DNA of 64,000 bases from an uncultured Pseudomonadales bacterium (lineage in GTDB: Bacteria > Pseudomonadota > Gammaproteobacteria > Pseudomonadales > Azotimanducaceae). The notes below the pieces were generated by a model, which was not told where the DNA came from, made no database searches, and worked only from the letters and a program-made list of their open reading frames with translations. The position numbers and the translations under genes are program-made. Location of the stretch: positions 1,472,132-1,536,131 of the forward strand of contig OY282519.1 of NCBI GenBank assembly GCA_958296405.1, in the 5' to 3' direction. Shown here piece by piece: positions 32,955-42,184 of the stretch (positions are counted from its first letter, which is position 1; every line of letters starts with the position of its first letter).

Positions 32955-34631
32955 CTATTGGCGAATGCAATGCACCCTACCGACGAACGGATCTTCACTG
33001 CCGAACTTCGCCATGCCTTGGCCTTCAATTCGATAGACGCATTGCATCTCGCCACCGTTCTCCATCTTTGTGACAAATCGATCAAGATCGATGAAGCGTC
33101 GATAGTGGCCGTCAAAGCGTTTCGGCGTTTCCGCATCCCTGCTGGTTCGGAACTCGAAGTAGCAGCGCGCGCCAACAGGAAGATGCTTGGTGAGCACGTC
33201 TAGGATGTAGGTTTCTTCGTCCTCTGATATCGCGTGAAAGAAAAAACGCGCATAGATGACCAATGGCTGATCCGTCATTGAATCAATCATCTGTCTGAGC
33301 GTGTTCGGCGTCGCCGCGTCAGCCTCTGCGAACGTGAGGTTGCGTCGCCGTTTTTTGATGAAAGAAGACTTCTTGACAGTCATGGACTGGACGGCGTCTA
33401 GCCCCAGCACATGATGCCCAAGGCCTGCAAAGAAGTGCGAATCTCTGCCGTTGCCGCAACCGACGTCGATGATTCCGCAGGTCTGGCCGTCTAGCTCGTT
33501 GGCCACGGATGCGGCGAATGGTGTCGGGATGATCGTGCGTTGCTGACGATAGAAGTTCTTCCAATACTGTCTAGCCCCCTCATGGGTTGCAACGTCTGTC
33601 AATGGTTGTTGGCGGAGTTCCCGCATTTTGGCCGTTACTTCCGGCGTGAGCCGCCACTGGAAGCTGGGATCCGGCGTGCGCCAGCCAGCGCCGTAGATGA
33701 GCTCCAGCAATCCTTCAGCATCGTTGGGAACAAAGACGCTGTGGCCCTCAAGTTCGCCTCGGCGCAAGGGAGAAATGCGATCACGCGAGAACCTTCCGCC
33801 GGCGTTGTACATGTAGAGGTGGTGGTCATCCTCCATCCATGCCATGAACACGTCCACGCTCTTCCCCGCCCGAAACCAATGAAACTGTGCCCCGCTCTTG
33901 ACGGACACATGTTCTCCCTGCGCCCGGAGGGTAGACACTAACTGGCGAAACTCGGCGACGGCGGCTTCGAGCCCAGTCGCTTTGGCGAGGAAGCAAACAT
34001 CGACATCGTCGTCGTGCGGAATGAAGCCGCCTTCGCGCACATGGCCCAAGAGCGTGCCATAGCAAATGAAGAGGTGCTCGGATGTGATGGCGAAGAATAT
34101 CTCGTCGCATTCTTCAAGTGCGGTGAGCGCCTTTTCGCCGCGGCCGCCATGGGACAACGGAAGATCGATATGTCCAGACTTTGCAGAAACTAGATATCCA
34201 TTGTCGAGCATCTCCATTAACTCTTCGCCGGTGCCGCCCGGATTGTCAATGCGCGGCGTACACTGGTCCCACACGCTCAATACTTGGCCGTTGACGCTGG
34301 CTTGCACCTCTCCACCGTGGGGAAGGAGCTTGAACAGCTGCGGAGAAAACGGGAGCCAGAAGCCGGATGCTTGGCCGTTGACGCTGGCTTGCGCCTTTCC
34401 GCCGCGGGGAAGGAGCTTGAATAGCTTTGAAGAAAACGGTAGCCAGAAGCTGGTTAGATGACGATTGAGCGCCCTTTCGATGTCTGCGCGGGGAATGTCG
34501 GCGCGAACCGTGGCAAGAACGGTGGCGTTGACACGGATCTCCACGGTTGCGGGAGCGCCGTCGCGCTCATCGACGCACCAACCGCCAACACCTTTGGGCA
34601 AAACACGTTCTAGATATCCTTTGATAGTCAT
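32955..34631 (-). CDS. LicD-like nucleotidyltransferase fused to a class I SAM methyltransferase
   Basis: The 558-residue product has three parts. Residues 61-118 contain two 29-residue tandem repeats (FWLPFSxxLFKLLPxGG and ASVNGQ). Residues about 165-300 carry a LicD/nucleotidyltransferase-type core, FICYGTLLGHVREGGFIPHD then DDVDVCF, with the D-x-D pair that binds metal. Residues about 375-540 are a methyltransferase with motif I IIDVGCGNGRDSHFFA. LicD proteins transfer phosphocholine or similar groups to glycans, so a combined transfer and methylation of a surface sugar is possible. It interrupts the leuS-lptE pair, has a less GC-rich composition than its neighbours, and was probably acquired. 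Confidence 0.7.
   Translation of the reverse strand: MTIKGYLERVLPKGVGGWCVDERDGAPATVEIRVNATVLATVRADIPRADIERALNRHLTSFWLPFSSKLFKLLPRGGKAQASVNGQASGFWLPFSPQLFKLLPHGGEVQASVNGQVLSVWDQCTPRIDNPGGTGEELMEMLDNGYLVSAKSGHIDLPLSHGGRGEKALTALEECDEIFFAITSEHLFICYGTLLGHVREGGFIPHDDDVDVCFLAKATGLEAAVAEFRQLVSTLRAQGEHVSVKSGAQFHWFRAGKSVDVFMAWMEDDHHLYMYNAGGRFSRDRISPLRRGELEGHSVFVPNDAEGLLELIYGAGWRTPDPSFQWRLTPEVTAKMRELRQQPLTDVATHEGARQYWKNFYRQQRTIIPTPFAASVANELDGQTCGIIDVGCGNGRDSHFFAGLGHHVLGLDAVQSMTVKKSSFIKKRRRNLTFAEADAATPNTLRQMIDSMTDQPLVIYARFFFHAISEDEETYILDVLTKHLPVGARCYFEFRTSRDAETPKRFDGHYRRFIDLDRFVTKMENGGEMQCVYRIEGQGMAKFGSEDPFVGRVHCIRQ
34278..34451 (-). repeat. Two tandem 87-bp coding repeats in the LicD-like gene
   Basis: Copies at 34365-34451 and 34278-34364 encode 29-residue units beginning SFWLPFSSKLFKLLP and GFWLPFSPQLFKLLP and ending ASVNGQA/V. 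The units are alike at both DNA and protein level, so this is a recent in-frame duplication. It lies in the N-terminal region before the LicD-like domain. Confidence 0.75.
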
Positions 34632-34914
34632 GGCGGGGCGAATGGGGCGGGCGATGGGCGCAAGTTAGCCGAGCGTCGGTGCCAACACAAGGCGGGGTGA
34701 GAGGGCAGCGGTGGCGGTGGCGCGGCGCCTAGGGCGTGGAGGGACGGTTCGAGCGCCTAGGTGTCGTCGAGCGCTGCGCAAAACTTCCGTATTGGCTTAT
34801 TCTGATGATGCGCGGATGATGCAATGGGCACAGACGAAAGACATGGGTGAGGCGATGTTGGCAAGCGAGGGCACGGTCGCTGCCCGTTCTCGGCGGTTCC
34901 GCGCCGGGCTGGGC

Positions 34915-35406
34915 ATGGCCCGCTTGGCGGGGCGTCTGGCCATGGCGCTCTTGGCGCTAGCCCCGCTCATGGCCTGTGGCTTCCAACTGCGTGCTTGGCA
35001 ACTCGACGGCGTGTTCCATGTGGAAGGCGAGGACGCGCCGGCCTTGGTGCGGGCGGTGCAGCGCGGTTTGCGCGAGTCTGGCGCAGCGAGCGCCGGTGAC
35101 GCCGATGATGCAGACATCGTGGTGCGCCTCGCCGACGAGCGCGAAGCGCGTCGGGGCGTATCCCTCACCCCAGGGGGGCGCGTGGCGGAATACGAGGTGT
35201 CGCTGCAAGTCTCCTTCGTGGCTGAGGCTGCAAATGGCGAAGCCATCATTCCCCGCCGCGTCGTGCGCGCCGAACGGGTGTACAGTCTCGATGTGAACAA
35301 CCTCGTCGGCAGCCGGGAAGAAGAGGCGCTTATCCGCGAGGAACTGCGCCGGGAGTTGGCCGAGCGCATCGTTCGCAACTTGGCTGCGGTGGCCAATGCC
35401 CGTTAA
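34915..35406 (+). CDS. lptE: LPS-assembly lipoprotein LptE
   Basis: LptE is the outer-membrane lipoprotein that plugs and matures the LptD pore for lipopolysaccharide delivery. From this ATG the 163-residue product has a basic n-region, a hydrophobic core (LAMALLALAPL) and a lipobox LMAC, and the mature protein begins CGFQLRAWQLDG as in the family. Upstream in-frame starts reach back to 34711, but would bury the signal peptide. Its end overlaps holA by 11 bases, the normal lptE-holA order. Confidence 0.9.
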   Translation: MARLAGRLAMALLALAPLMACGFQLRAWQLDGVFHVEGEDAPALVRAVQRGLRESGAASAGDADDADIVVRLADEREARRGVSLTPGGRVAEYEVSLQVSFVAEAANGEAIIPRRVVRAERVYSLDVNNLVGSREEEALIREELRRELAERIVRNLAAVANAR

Positions 35407-36430
35407 TCCGCGAGACTTGCCGCGCCGTTTGGCGGCGGGGGTCGCGCCGGTGTATCTGATCTCCGGCGACGAGGCGCTCCTCGTTGCCGAGGCGTGCGAT
35501 GTCGTGCTCGCCGCGGCGCGCGGCCAAGGCTTCACGGAACGCGAAATCATCGATGGCGGCACCGGCATGGATTGGAACGCCGTGTTCGCCGCAGCGGGCA
35601 ACCTGTCCCTGTTTGGAGACCGTCGCGTGCTCGATGTGCGCTTGCCCAAGAACCGCTTGGACAAGAAGGCGTCGCAGGCCCTGCGAGACTACTTGGCCAA
35701 GCCGCCGGCAGACACTCTGCTCCTCATCCGCACCGAGCGGCTGGAGCCGAGGCAGCGCTCCGAGGCTTGGTTCAAGGCCATCGAGGCTGCCGGGGCCGCG
35801 GTCCTCATCTGGCCGCTCACGCCACGCGAGTTTCCCGGTTGGCTCACGGAGCGCTGCCGCGCCGGTGGCGTGACATTGACGCAAGATGCCTTGGTGGAGT
35901 TCGTCGAGCGGGTGGAAGGCAATCTGCTTGCCGCGGTGCAGGAGATCGAGAAACTGAAGCTCGCCGGCGTGGCCATGCCGGTGGGGGCGCAAGCGCTGCG
36001 CGATGCGGTGGGTGATGCCTCGCGGTACGACGCCTTCGAACTCTTGGACGCCGTGTGCGACGGAGCGGCGGCGCGGGTGCGCAAGATGCTCCATGTGCTG
36101 GGCCAAGAAGGGCGGGTGGCGGTGCTGATGGTGTTGGGCGCCCTGAACGGGCAGTTGCGCAATGCTGCGCGCATCGCCGCGGGCACCCGCCCGCGCCTTG
36201 CGCAACGCCGGCTGCAGCGGCTTGAACGCCTCGCCAAGCGGGTGGGCCCGGTCGGCCTGGAACGCGCCCTCGCTGAATCCGCCATGCTCGACATGCAGGC
36301 CAAGGGCATGTTGCGCGGCGATGCATGGGCTTCGTTGGAACGCCTGCTCGTGCGGCTTGCTGGTGGCAAGAGCGGATTGGGCACGCTAGGGGCGGAGGCG
36401 CCGCGGCTGCGCTTGGGCGGTGTTGCTTGA
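35396..36430 (+). CDS. holA: DNA polymerase III subunit delta
   Basis: HolA opens the sliding clamp as part of the clamp-loader complex. The 344-residue product has the N-terminal AAA+-like fold (YLISGDEALLVAEACD), the motif VFAAAGNLSLFGDRRVLDVRLP and C-terminal collar-domain helices. Like other delta subunits it has no true Walker A. The start overlaps lptE. nadD, often the next gene in E. coli, is absent; a histidine phosphatase gene follows on the other strand. Confidence 0.95.
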   Translation: MPVNPRDLPRRLAAGVAPVYLISGDEALLVAEACDVVLAAARGQGFTEREIIDGGTGMDWNAVFAAAGNLSLFGDRRVLDVRLPKNRLDKKASQALRDYLAKPPADTLLLIRTERLEPRQRSEAWFKAIEAAGAAVLIWPLTPREFPGWLTERCRAGGVTLTQDALVEFVERVEGNLLAAVQEIEKLKLAGVAMPVGAQALRDAVGDASRYDAFELLDAVCDGAAARVRKMLHVLGQEGRVAVLMVLGALNGQLRNAARIAAGTRPRLAQRRLQRLERLAKRVGPVGLERALAESAMLDMQAKGMLRGDAWASLERLLVRLAGGKSGLGTLGAEAPRLRLGGVA

Positions 36431-36526
36431 TGTTCGCGGCGACGCCCGCCTAGTCCCCGCTAGCCGCTTCCCCTCTGCGAGCGCCTCAAAGTGGGCGGGC
36501 CCAGTCGCCGCGGGGCGCTTGCAACC

Positions 36527-37081
36527 TCAGTTAACGTGCGTCCCTGCTTCGCGCCCCAACTCCACAAGGCTCAGCGCTCCGCCTTCCACCTGCACTTGGG
36601 TGATTGAGCCGTTGTCTGGCCGGAATGAGATGAGGGCGGGTGCGCCGGTGGCGGCGCCGACGATCACGTTGATGGCGATGAAATGGCAGAACACCACGCA
36701 ATCCTGCGTCTGGGTGCCCACCCAACTGACCATCGCGTCGCGCCAATCTGCCAGCCCCGGTTCGCGTTCGAGTGCGGGCCAAGTTCGCTGCATCACACCA
36801 GCGAGCCAACGGGCCCGATCGGCAAGGTCTTCGGTGGGGGAAGGGATCTCCGCCACGCGCCGCTCGATGACGGGCGTGATGCCCCAGCGTTCGGCGAGCG
36901 GCGCCGCAGTCTCCCGCGCCCGCGCTAACGGGCTCGAGTAGATGGGCAGCGGCCCAAGGGATGCCAACGCAGCGGCCGTTGCTTCGGCTTGCTCACGCCC
37001 CGTGTCGTCGAGCCCCGGGTCTGCATGGGCGCCGAAGCCGGCAGTCGCCTTGCCGTGGCGCACGAGATGGATGATCGGCAT
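36527..37081 (-). CDS. Histidine phosphatase family protein
   Basis: This 184-residue protein belongs to the phosphoglycerate mutase-like branch-1 histidine phosphatases. The catalytic motif is LVRHGKA (RHG at about residues 8-10), and the second conserved His is in CVVFCHFIAIN; PIYSSPLARARETA is the usual middle motif. Members remove phosphate from sugars, nucleotides or phosphohistidine; the substrate cannot be read from sequence. Its stop faces the holA end. Confidence 0.85.
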   Translation of the reverse strand: MPIIHLVRHGKATAGFGAHADPGLDDTGREQAEATAAALASLGPLPIYSSPLARARETAAPLAERWGITPVIERRVAEIPSPTEDLADRARWLAGVMQRTWPALEREPGLADWRDAMVSWVGTQTQDCVVFCHFIAINVIVGAATGAPALISFRPDNGSITQVQVEGGALSLVELGREAGTHVN

Positions 37082-37126
37082 GACGTTGCGTTCCCTTCGG
37101 CTTGATTGAGCTTCGAGTCTATCGCG

Positions 37127-39154
37127 TCATGTGTCACGGCCTTGGCCACGGCGTGCGTAGTCACGAAACTGCTGCAACTCGTCTTGGAACCGCGCCTCGG
37201 TAGGCAGCAAATCGATGGCATTTCCAAACGCCGCCTCCACCTCGTTGGCCGGCGAGCGCAGCGAGATGCGCACTCGCGCTAAATCTCGCCAAGCCCAAGC
37301 GCGGCGAGTGGCGGAGGCGTTCATTTGCGACACGCGCTCCAATAGCTGGCGCGCTTCCACCAATAGGCGTCGATTCAGGCGTAGATTCACTGCTCGCGAA
37401 CGATGTTGGCGTTCATACATGGCATCCTGCGCCAGCCTCATTTTGGTTTGTGCGAACTCGTGCGAGGCGCGCGCATCCATCCGCACTGCATCCCCGGCCT
37501 GTTCAAAATAGCGGTGCGCGAGACGCGGTTGACCAAGACGTCGGGCCAGAATCGCGGCGTCCACCGCGTCGCGGGCGGAAGTGCTGCGGGAGGTTTCGTA
37601 GAGGACTCTCCGCGCATCCTCAGCCCGGTCATGATCCAGCAGTATTTCGACCCATGTGTTGGATACGTTCGCAATGGCTGTGTCGGGCGCCGCGTTTCGA
37701 AAACGCTCGAAAACGCGCTCTGCAGCGTCAAGGTCGTCGCGCTCGGCAGAGCGGCGCATCAGCTCCGCTGTCAGAGCGGCTGAGTTCTCGTTGGCGTCCC
37801 ACGCTTCCCGTATGCGCCGAAACGCATCTTCTTCGCTGCCGACCGTGCGCAGATAGGCGGCATCCTGCAGCGCGGAGACAGCGGCGTATTCCGGATGCGC
37901 CGGCAGCGTTGCTCTGAACCAGCCGGCGTCGAAGTCGAAACGCGGTTGGGGGGAGCCGTTCTCTGCCATTGCCCGATACATGTTGGGCACGCCGGTGCGC
38001 CATCCTTCCGCGAGGCCGAGGGACTTGAGGAACTCGCCGACCCGTGGATTGCGGGCACCGACCGGCGGAATCGAGGCATCTGGCGCGAGGTGGCGCTGCT
38101 CTAGGCCGGGTACTGGGCCCGGATAGCTAATCACCTCCACGCGGTCTGGATACAGGCAGATCTTCGTCGGCTCCATGATCTCTGGGCGATAGCTGCGGTG
38201 GTACACGGCGTTGACGACCGCTTCGCGCAATGCCGGCAACGGATAGCTAACCCAGCCACGCACTTGGCTTTGTTCCCGTTGCTTTTGCACATGCGAGTGG
38301 GCCAGCCCTTCAAGATGGCGCAGGCAGTTGCACAGCTGCGCTGGCAGCGGGCCCCGAAATACGCGCTCGTTCTGCACTTCGCCGGCGCGGTCGCCGGCAA
38401 ACTGCGCAACCACGATGCGGGCGCCGGCAAACCAACGCTGCGGATCGTCCGAGAAGAAAAGCAGCCCGACGTTGCGGGGCGTCTCGTGACTGTTGGCGGG
38501 CACCGTAATGCTCATGTGTCGGTAGACCGTCGCGGCATCCGGCTGCTCGCGCAGGGCGCTGCGGACATCGTGCAAGTACTCCCGCACTGTCGCTTCGCGC
38601 AGGTCGTCCAGTTGGGCCGCCTGGGCCGCTTGGTTGTCCCACGGCAATGCGCCCTTCTCCAACAATGCCGTCAGATGGCCGTTGGCTTCCGCGTCCACTG
38701 TTTCGGTGCCGACCCGTATCCAGAACCGCCACGGCGCCTTATGCTTGGACTTGCCGCGTGTCCGGCTTTCTCTTGCCTGATGCGGGCCGTCTTGGCTTGC
38801 CGCGGCGCGAACCACCAGAACGTTGTGTCCTTCAATTATTTCCGGCGAAAAAACAGGGGTGTAGCTAGGCCGGATGTCTCCTTTGCAGCGACCGCGCAGC
38901 CACCTCTGCGCCTTATCGACGTCTTGCTCGCTCAAGCCGGTGACGCGCTTCTTGCCAGCCCCATCGGATTCGGCCACACCGATGACGACATAGCCTCCGC
39001 CGAGGCTCTGAAAGTCGTTGGCGAACGCGCACACCGTCTTGACCACTTGATGCCCAGTGGTCTCCGCGTCCCAACTCGCCTTGAACTCGAGGCGAGCGGA
39101 TTCGGTTCTGCCGTTCAGCAAGTCCGCTACGTTGATCGGCAGAATCGAAGTCAC
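37127..39154 (-). CDS. Schlafen-type AlbA_2 protein with GHKL ATPase-like region and TPR tail
   Basis: The 675-residue product begins with an AlbA_2/Schlafen nucleic-acid-binding domain ([12 protein letters not shown] and [14 protein letters not shown]). A region like HATPase_c_4 follows ([14 protein letters not shown] and the [11 protein letters not shown] box with its N/G residues), the arrangement of AlbA_2-GHKL proteins. Residues about 430-670 are degenerate helical repeats resembling TPRs (Ala/Arg-rich pairs of helices). Such proteins are common in defence islands and stress-regulated loci; their role is unsettled. It stands alone between a phosphatase gene and the CobS-like gene. Confidence 0.75.
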   Translation of the reverse strand: MTSILPINVADLLNGRTESARLEFKASWDAETTGHQVVKTVCAFANDFQSLGGGYVVIGVAESDGAGKKRVTGLSEQDVDKAQRWLRGRCKGDIRPSYTPVFSPEIIEGHNVLVVRAAASQDGPHQARESRTRGKSKHKAPWRFWIRVGTETVDAEANGHLTALLEKGALPWDNQAAQAAQLDDLREATVREYLHDVRSALREQPDAATVYRHMSITVPANSHETPRNVGLLFFSDDPQRWFAGARIVVAQFAGDRAGEVQNERVFRGPLPAQLCNCLRHLEGLAHSHVQKQREQSQVRGWVSYPLPALREAVVNAVYHRSYRPEIMEPTKICLYPDRVEVISYPGPVPGLEQRHLAPDASIPPVGARNPRVGEFLKSLGLAEGWRTGVPNMYRAMAENGSPQPRFDFDAGWFRATLPAHPEYAAVSALQDAAYLRTVGSEEDAFRRIREAWDANENSAALTAELMRRSAERDDLDAAERVFERFRNAAPDTAIANVSNTWVEILLDHDRAEDARRVLYETSRSTSARDAVDAAILARRLGQPRLAHRYFEQAGDAVRMDARASHEFAQTKMRLAQDAMYERQHRSRAVNLRLNRRLLVEARQLLERVSQMNASATRRAWAWRDLARVRISLRSPANEVEAAFGNAIDLLPTEARFQDELQQFRDYARRGQGRDT

Positions 39155-39279
39155 GCTCGGATTGTCCGACTCGCGCCGGAGGCGGTCAAGGAAACGTGCG
39201 GCCCCCCACCCCAGCCGCTGCGCGTGGCGGGCGGAATAGTGGCAGAATACGGCTTGCCTTCCGAGGAGCAGTTCCCCCG

Positions 39280-40278
39280 ATGAACGTCCACGAATCCGGC
39301 TTGTCGCCGGACATGATGCCTGACGCCGCGGTGAGCGTGCGCGAGGCGTTCGGGATGGATCAGGACCTCACCGTCCCCGCGTTCAGCGCCCGCACAGACT
39401 ATGTGCCGGACATCGACGCGGACTATCAGTTCGACCATGACACCACCCTCGCCATCCTCGCCGGGTTCTCCCACAACCGCCGCGTGATGATTCAGGGGTA
39501 TCACGGCACCGGCAAATCCACCCATGTCGAGCAGGTGGCGGCGCGCCTCAACTGGCCGTGCATCCGCGTCAACCTCGACAGCCACATCAGCCGCATCGAC
39601 TTGGTGGGCAAGGACGCCATCGTCGTGGAGGACGGTCAGCAGATCACCACTTTCAAGGAAGGCATCCTGCCTTGGGCGCTGCAGCACCCCACCGCGCTGT
39701 GCTTTGACGAGTACGATGCCGGGCGCCCAGACGTGATGTTCGTCATTCAGCGCGTGCTGGAGGTGGAAGGCAAGCTCACGCTGTTGGACCAGAACCGGGT
39801 GGTGCGGCCGCATCCGGCGTTTCGCTTGTTCTCCACCACCAACACCATCGGCCTCGGCGACACCACTGGCCTCTATCACGGCACCCAGCAGATCAACCAA
39901 GGGCAGATGGACCGCTGGAACATCGTCACCACGTTGAACTATTTGGAACACGAGCAGGAAGTGGGCATCGTGTACGGCAAGGCCAAGGCGTGGCAAGAGG
40001 CCCTGGAGGGGCGGCGCGTCATCTCGAACATGGTGTCTGTGGCAGACCTCACCCGCAAAGGCTTCGTCAATGGCGACATCTCGGTGGTGATGTCGCCGCG
40101 CACCGTGCTCACTTGGGCGGAGAACGCCGACATCTTCAATGACTTGGGCTTTGGCTTCCGGGTTTCGTTCTTGAACAAGTGCGACGAGTTGGAACGCCCC
40201 ATCGTCGCCGAGTATTACCAACGCTGCATGGGTGAGGATTTGGGCGACGCGACGCGCGGCATCACGCTGCGCGCCTGA
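39280..40278 (+). CDS. cobS: AAA+ ATPase of the CobS family
   Basis: CobS forms the AAA+ ring of aerobic cobaltochelatase with CobT. The 332-residue product has Walker [10 protein letters not shown] (73-81), Walker [11 protein letters not shown] and sensor-like [19 protein letters not shown] at 39262-39267 precedes the ATG. No CobN (the large chelatase subunit) and no cobalamin genes are visible nearby, so a different MoxR-like chaperone role with the following VWA protein is as likely as cobalt insertion; the symbol is by family only. Confidence 0.85.
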   Translation: MNVHESGLSPDMMPDAAVSVREAFGMDQDLTVPAFSARTDYVPDIDADYQFDHDTTLAILAGFSHNRRVMIQGYHGTGKSTHVEQVAARLNWPCIRVNLDSHISRIDLVGKDAIVVEDGQQITTFKEGILPWALQHPTALCFDEYDAGRPDVMFVIQRVLEVEGKLTLLDQNRVVRPHPAFRLFSTTNTIGLGDTTGLYHGTQQINQGQMDRWNIVTTLNYLEHEQEVGIVYGKAKAWQEALEGRRVISNMVSVADLTRKGFVNGDISVVMSPRTVLTWAENADIFNDLGFGFRVSFLNKCDELERPIVAEYYQRCMGEDLGDATRGITLRA

Positions 40279-40288
40279 GGCCAAAGCC

Positions 40289-42094
40289 TTGCGCGAGGAG
40301 GAAAACCCGCTCGAGCCCTTCAAGCGCGCCACCACCGCGACGGTGCGCGCGATCGCTGAAAATGACGAGCTCGACGTGACGTTCGGCCGCGGCAACCCCT
40401 CGCTGCGCGGCAATGTCGTACACATGCCGTTGCCAAACATTGGCTGCACGGAAGGCGAACTGAACGCCGTGCGCGGGGTTGGCGATGAGTTCGCCCTGAA
40501 GTTGCGCTACCACGACGCAGCCCTGCATCGCCGCAACACGCCGGGCGGCGGCCCAGCGCAGGAACTCTTCGAGTGGGTGGAGAACGCGCGCGTCGCCTCC
40601 ATCGGCACGCTGCGCATGGAAGGCGTGGCGCAGAACCTCGACGCTTCCCTTGAATCGCTGTGCCGGCAAGCGGCGTTCGACACCATCACCGCGGAAACCG
40701 AGGCGCCTTTGAGCGTTGCCGTCGGGCTCCTTGTCCGCCAGCGGCTCACGGGCCGGCCGCTGCCGCCGTCCGCAGAGAACGTCGTGCGCTTTTGGCGCGA
40801 CTATGTGGAGGAGCGCGCCGGCAGCCACCTCGACGAACTCGCCGAGTGCATTGAAGACCAAGGGCGGTTCGCTCGCCAGTGCCGCTCCATCTTGGCGGAT
40901 TTGGGCTTTCCCGTGGAGCTCGACGAGACGCAGCTGGACGATAACGCAGACCCGGAGTCCACCGAGCAGAGCGCGGAGCCAGATTCTGAACTGTCGCCCG
41001 AGGATGTCGTGTTGGATGACGACTCCTTTGGCGAGGAAGACGGCGAAGGTGAAGCCGCGGTGGTGGAGATGGACGCGGACATGGACCTCGACGAACTGTC
41101 CGCGCAGTCTGAAGATGAGGAAGCGCCCCGCGTGACGCCGGATGAGGCCGGCCGCATCCGCGTGGACGTGAACTATCGCCCGTTCACCACGGAGTTCGAC
41201 GAGACGGTGCGCGCCGAAGATCTCTGCGATGCCGAGGAACTGACGCGGCTGCGTTCCCTGCTCGACCAACAGCTCGTGTCGCTGCAGTACGCCACGTCAA
41301 AACTGGCCAATCGCCTGCAGCGCCGCCTGCTCGCCAAGCAGAACCGCGCTTGGGAGTTCGACTTGGAAGAGGGCATCTTGGACACCTCGCGGCTCACCCA
41401 AGTGATTGTGGACCCGATGAATCCCTTGGCCTACAAGCAAGAGAAGGAAACGAACTTCCGCGACACGGTGGTGACGATGCTCATCGACAGCTCGGGCTCC
41501 ATGCGCGGGCGCTCCATCACCATCGCCGCGGTGTGTGCGGACATCTTGGGCCGCACCTTGGAGCGCTGTTCAGTGCGGGTGGAAATCCTCGGCTTCACCA
41601 CCCGCGCGTGGCGCGGCGGACAATCTAGGGAAGAGTGGATCAACGGCGGCCGCGCGCCAAACCCCGGCCGCTTGAATGACCTGCGGCACATCATCTACAA
41701 GGCTGCGGACGACACTTGGCGGCGCTCGCGGCGCCATCTAGGCTTGATGATGCGCGAGGAGCTCCTGAAGGAGAACATTGATGGCGAAGCTCTCATCTGG
41801 GCACACAACCGGCTCGTTGAGCGTTCGGAACAGCGCCGTGTGCTGATGGTGATTTCTGACGGCTTGCCGGTGGATAACTCAACGCTGTTGGTGAACCCAA
41901 ACAACTATTTGGAACAACACTTGAAGTACGCCATCGACCAAATCGAGAACCACTCTGCGGTGGAACTGGTCGCCATTGGCATCGGCCACGACGTGACGCA
42001 CCACTATCGCCGCGCCGTCACCATCACCGACGCCGAGCAACTCGCCGGCGCCATGACGGAGCAGTTGGCAGCGCTCTTCGACGTGGAGAAGTAG
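40289..42094 (+). CDS. cobT: VWA-domain partner of the CobS family (CobT-like)
   Basis: The product (about 601 residues from the TTG; an upstream GTG at 40232 overlapping cobS is also in frame) has a C-terminal von Willebrand A domain with the MIDAS motif [10 protein letters not shown]. The middle is very acidic (stretches of Asp/Glu between about residues 215 and 285), as in CobT. The TTG is preferred because GAGG lies 8 nt upstream and the conserved [12 protein letters not shown] begins just after. With CobS it forms an AAA+/VWA machine; in the absence of CobN its client is unknown. Confidence 0.8.
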   Translation: MREEENPLEPFKRATTATVRAIAENDELDVTFGRGNPSLRGNVVHMPLPNIGCTEGELNAVRGVGDEFALKLRYHDAALHRRNTPGGGPAQELFEWVENARVASIGTLRMEGVAQNLDASLESLCRQAAFDTITAETEAPLSVAVGLLVRQRLTGRPLPPSAENVVRFWRDYVEERAGSHLDELAECIEDQGRFARQCRSILADLGFPVELDETQLDDNADPESTEQSAEPDSELSPEDVVLDDDSFGEEDGEGEAAVVEMDADMDLDELSAQSEDEEAPRVTPDEAGRIRVDVNYRPFTTEFDETVRAEDLCDAEELTRLRSLLDQQLVSLQYATSKLANRLQRRLLAKQNRAWEFDLEEGILDTSRLTQVIVDPMNPLAYKQEKETNFRDTVVTMLIDSSGSMRGRSITIAAVCADILGRTLERCSVRVEILGFTTRAWRGGQSREEWINGGRAPNPGRLNDLRHIIYKAADDTWRRSRRHLGLMMREELLKENIDGEALIWAHNRLVERSEQRRVLMVISDGLPVDNSTLLVNPNNYLEQHLKYAIDQIENHSAVELVAIGIGHDVTHHYRRAVTITDAEQLAGAMTEQLAALFDVEK

Positions 42095-42184
42095 CTTCGG
42101 TTGAGCGGCGCTGGGTGGCTTTGAGAGGAGGGCTGGACGTGGGCGACGCGGCCCGACGCCCGCGGGGTTCGCTTGCGACGCGCC

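Noticed and set aside
33540-33941. Forward frame opposite the LicD-like gene
   Set aside because: Antisense to clear LicD/methyltransferase motifs and without recognisable features.
36431-36526. nadD after holA
   Set aside because: The E. coli order would place nadD here, but the sequence is a short non-coding gap before the reverse-strand phosphatase gene.
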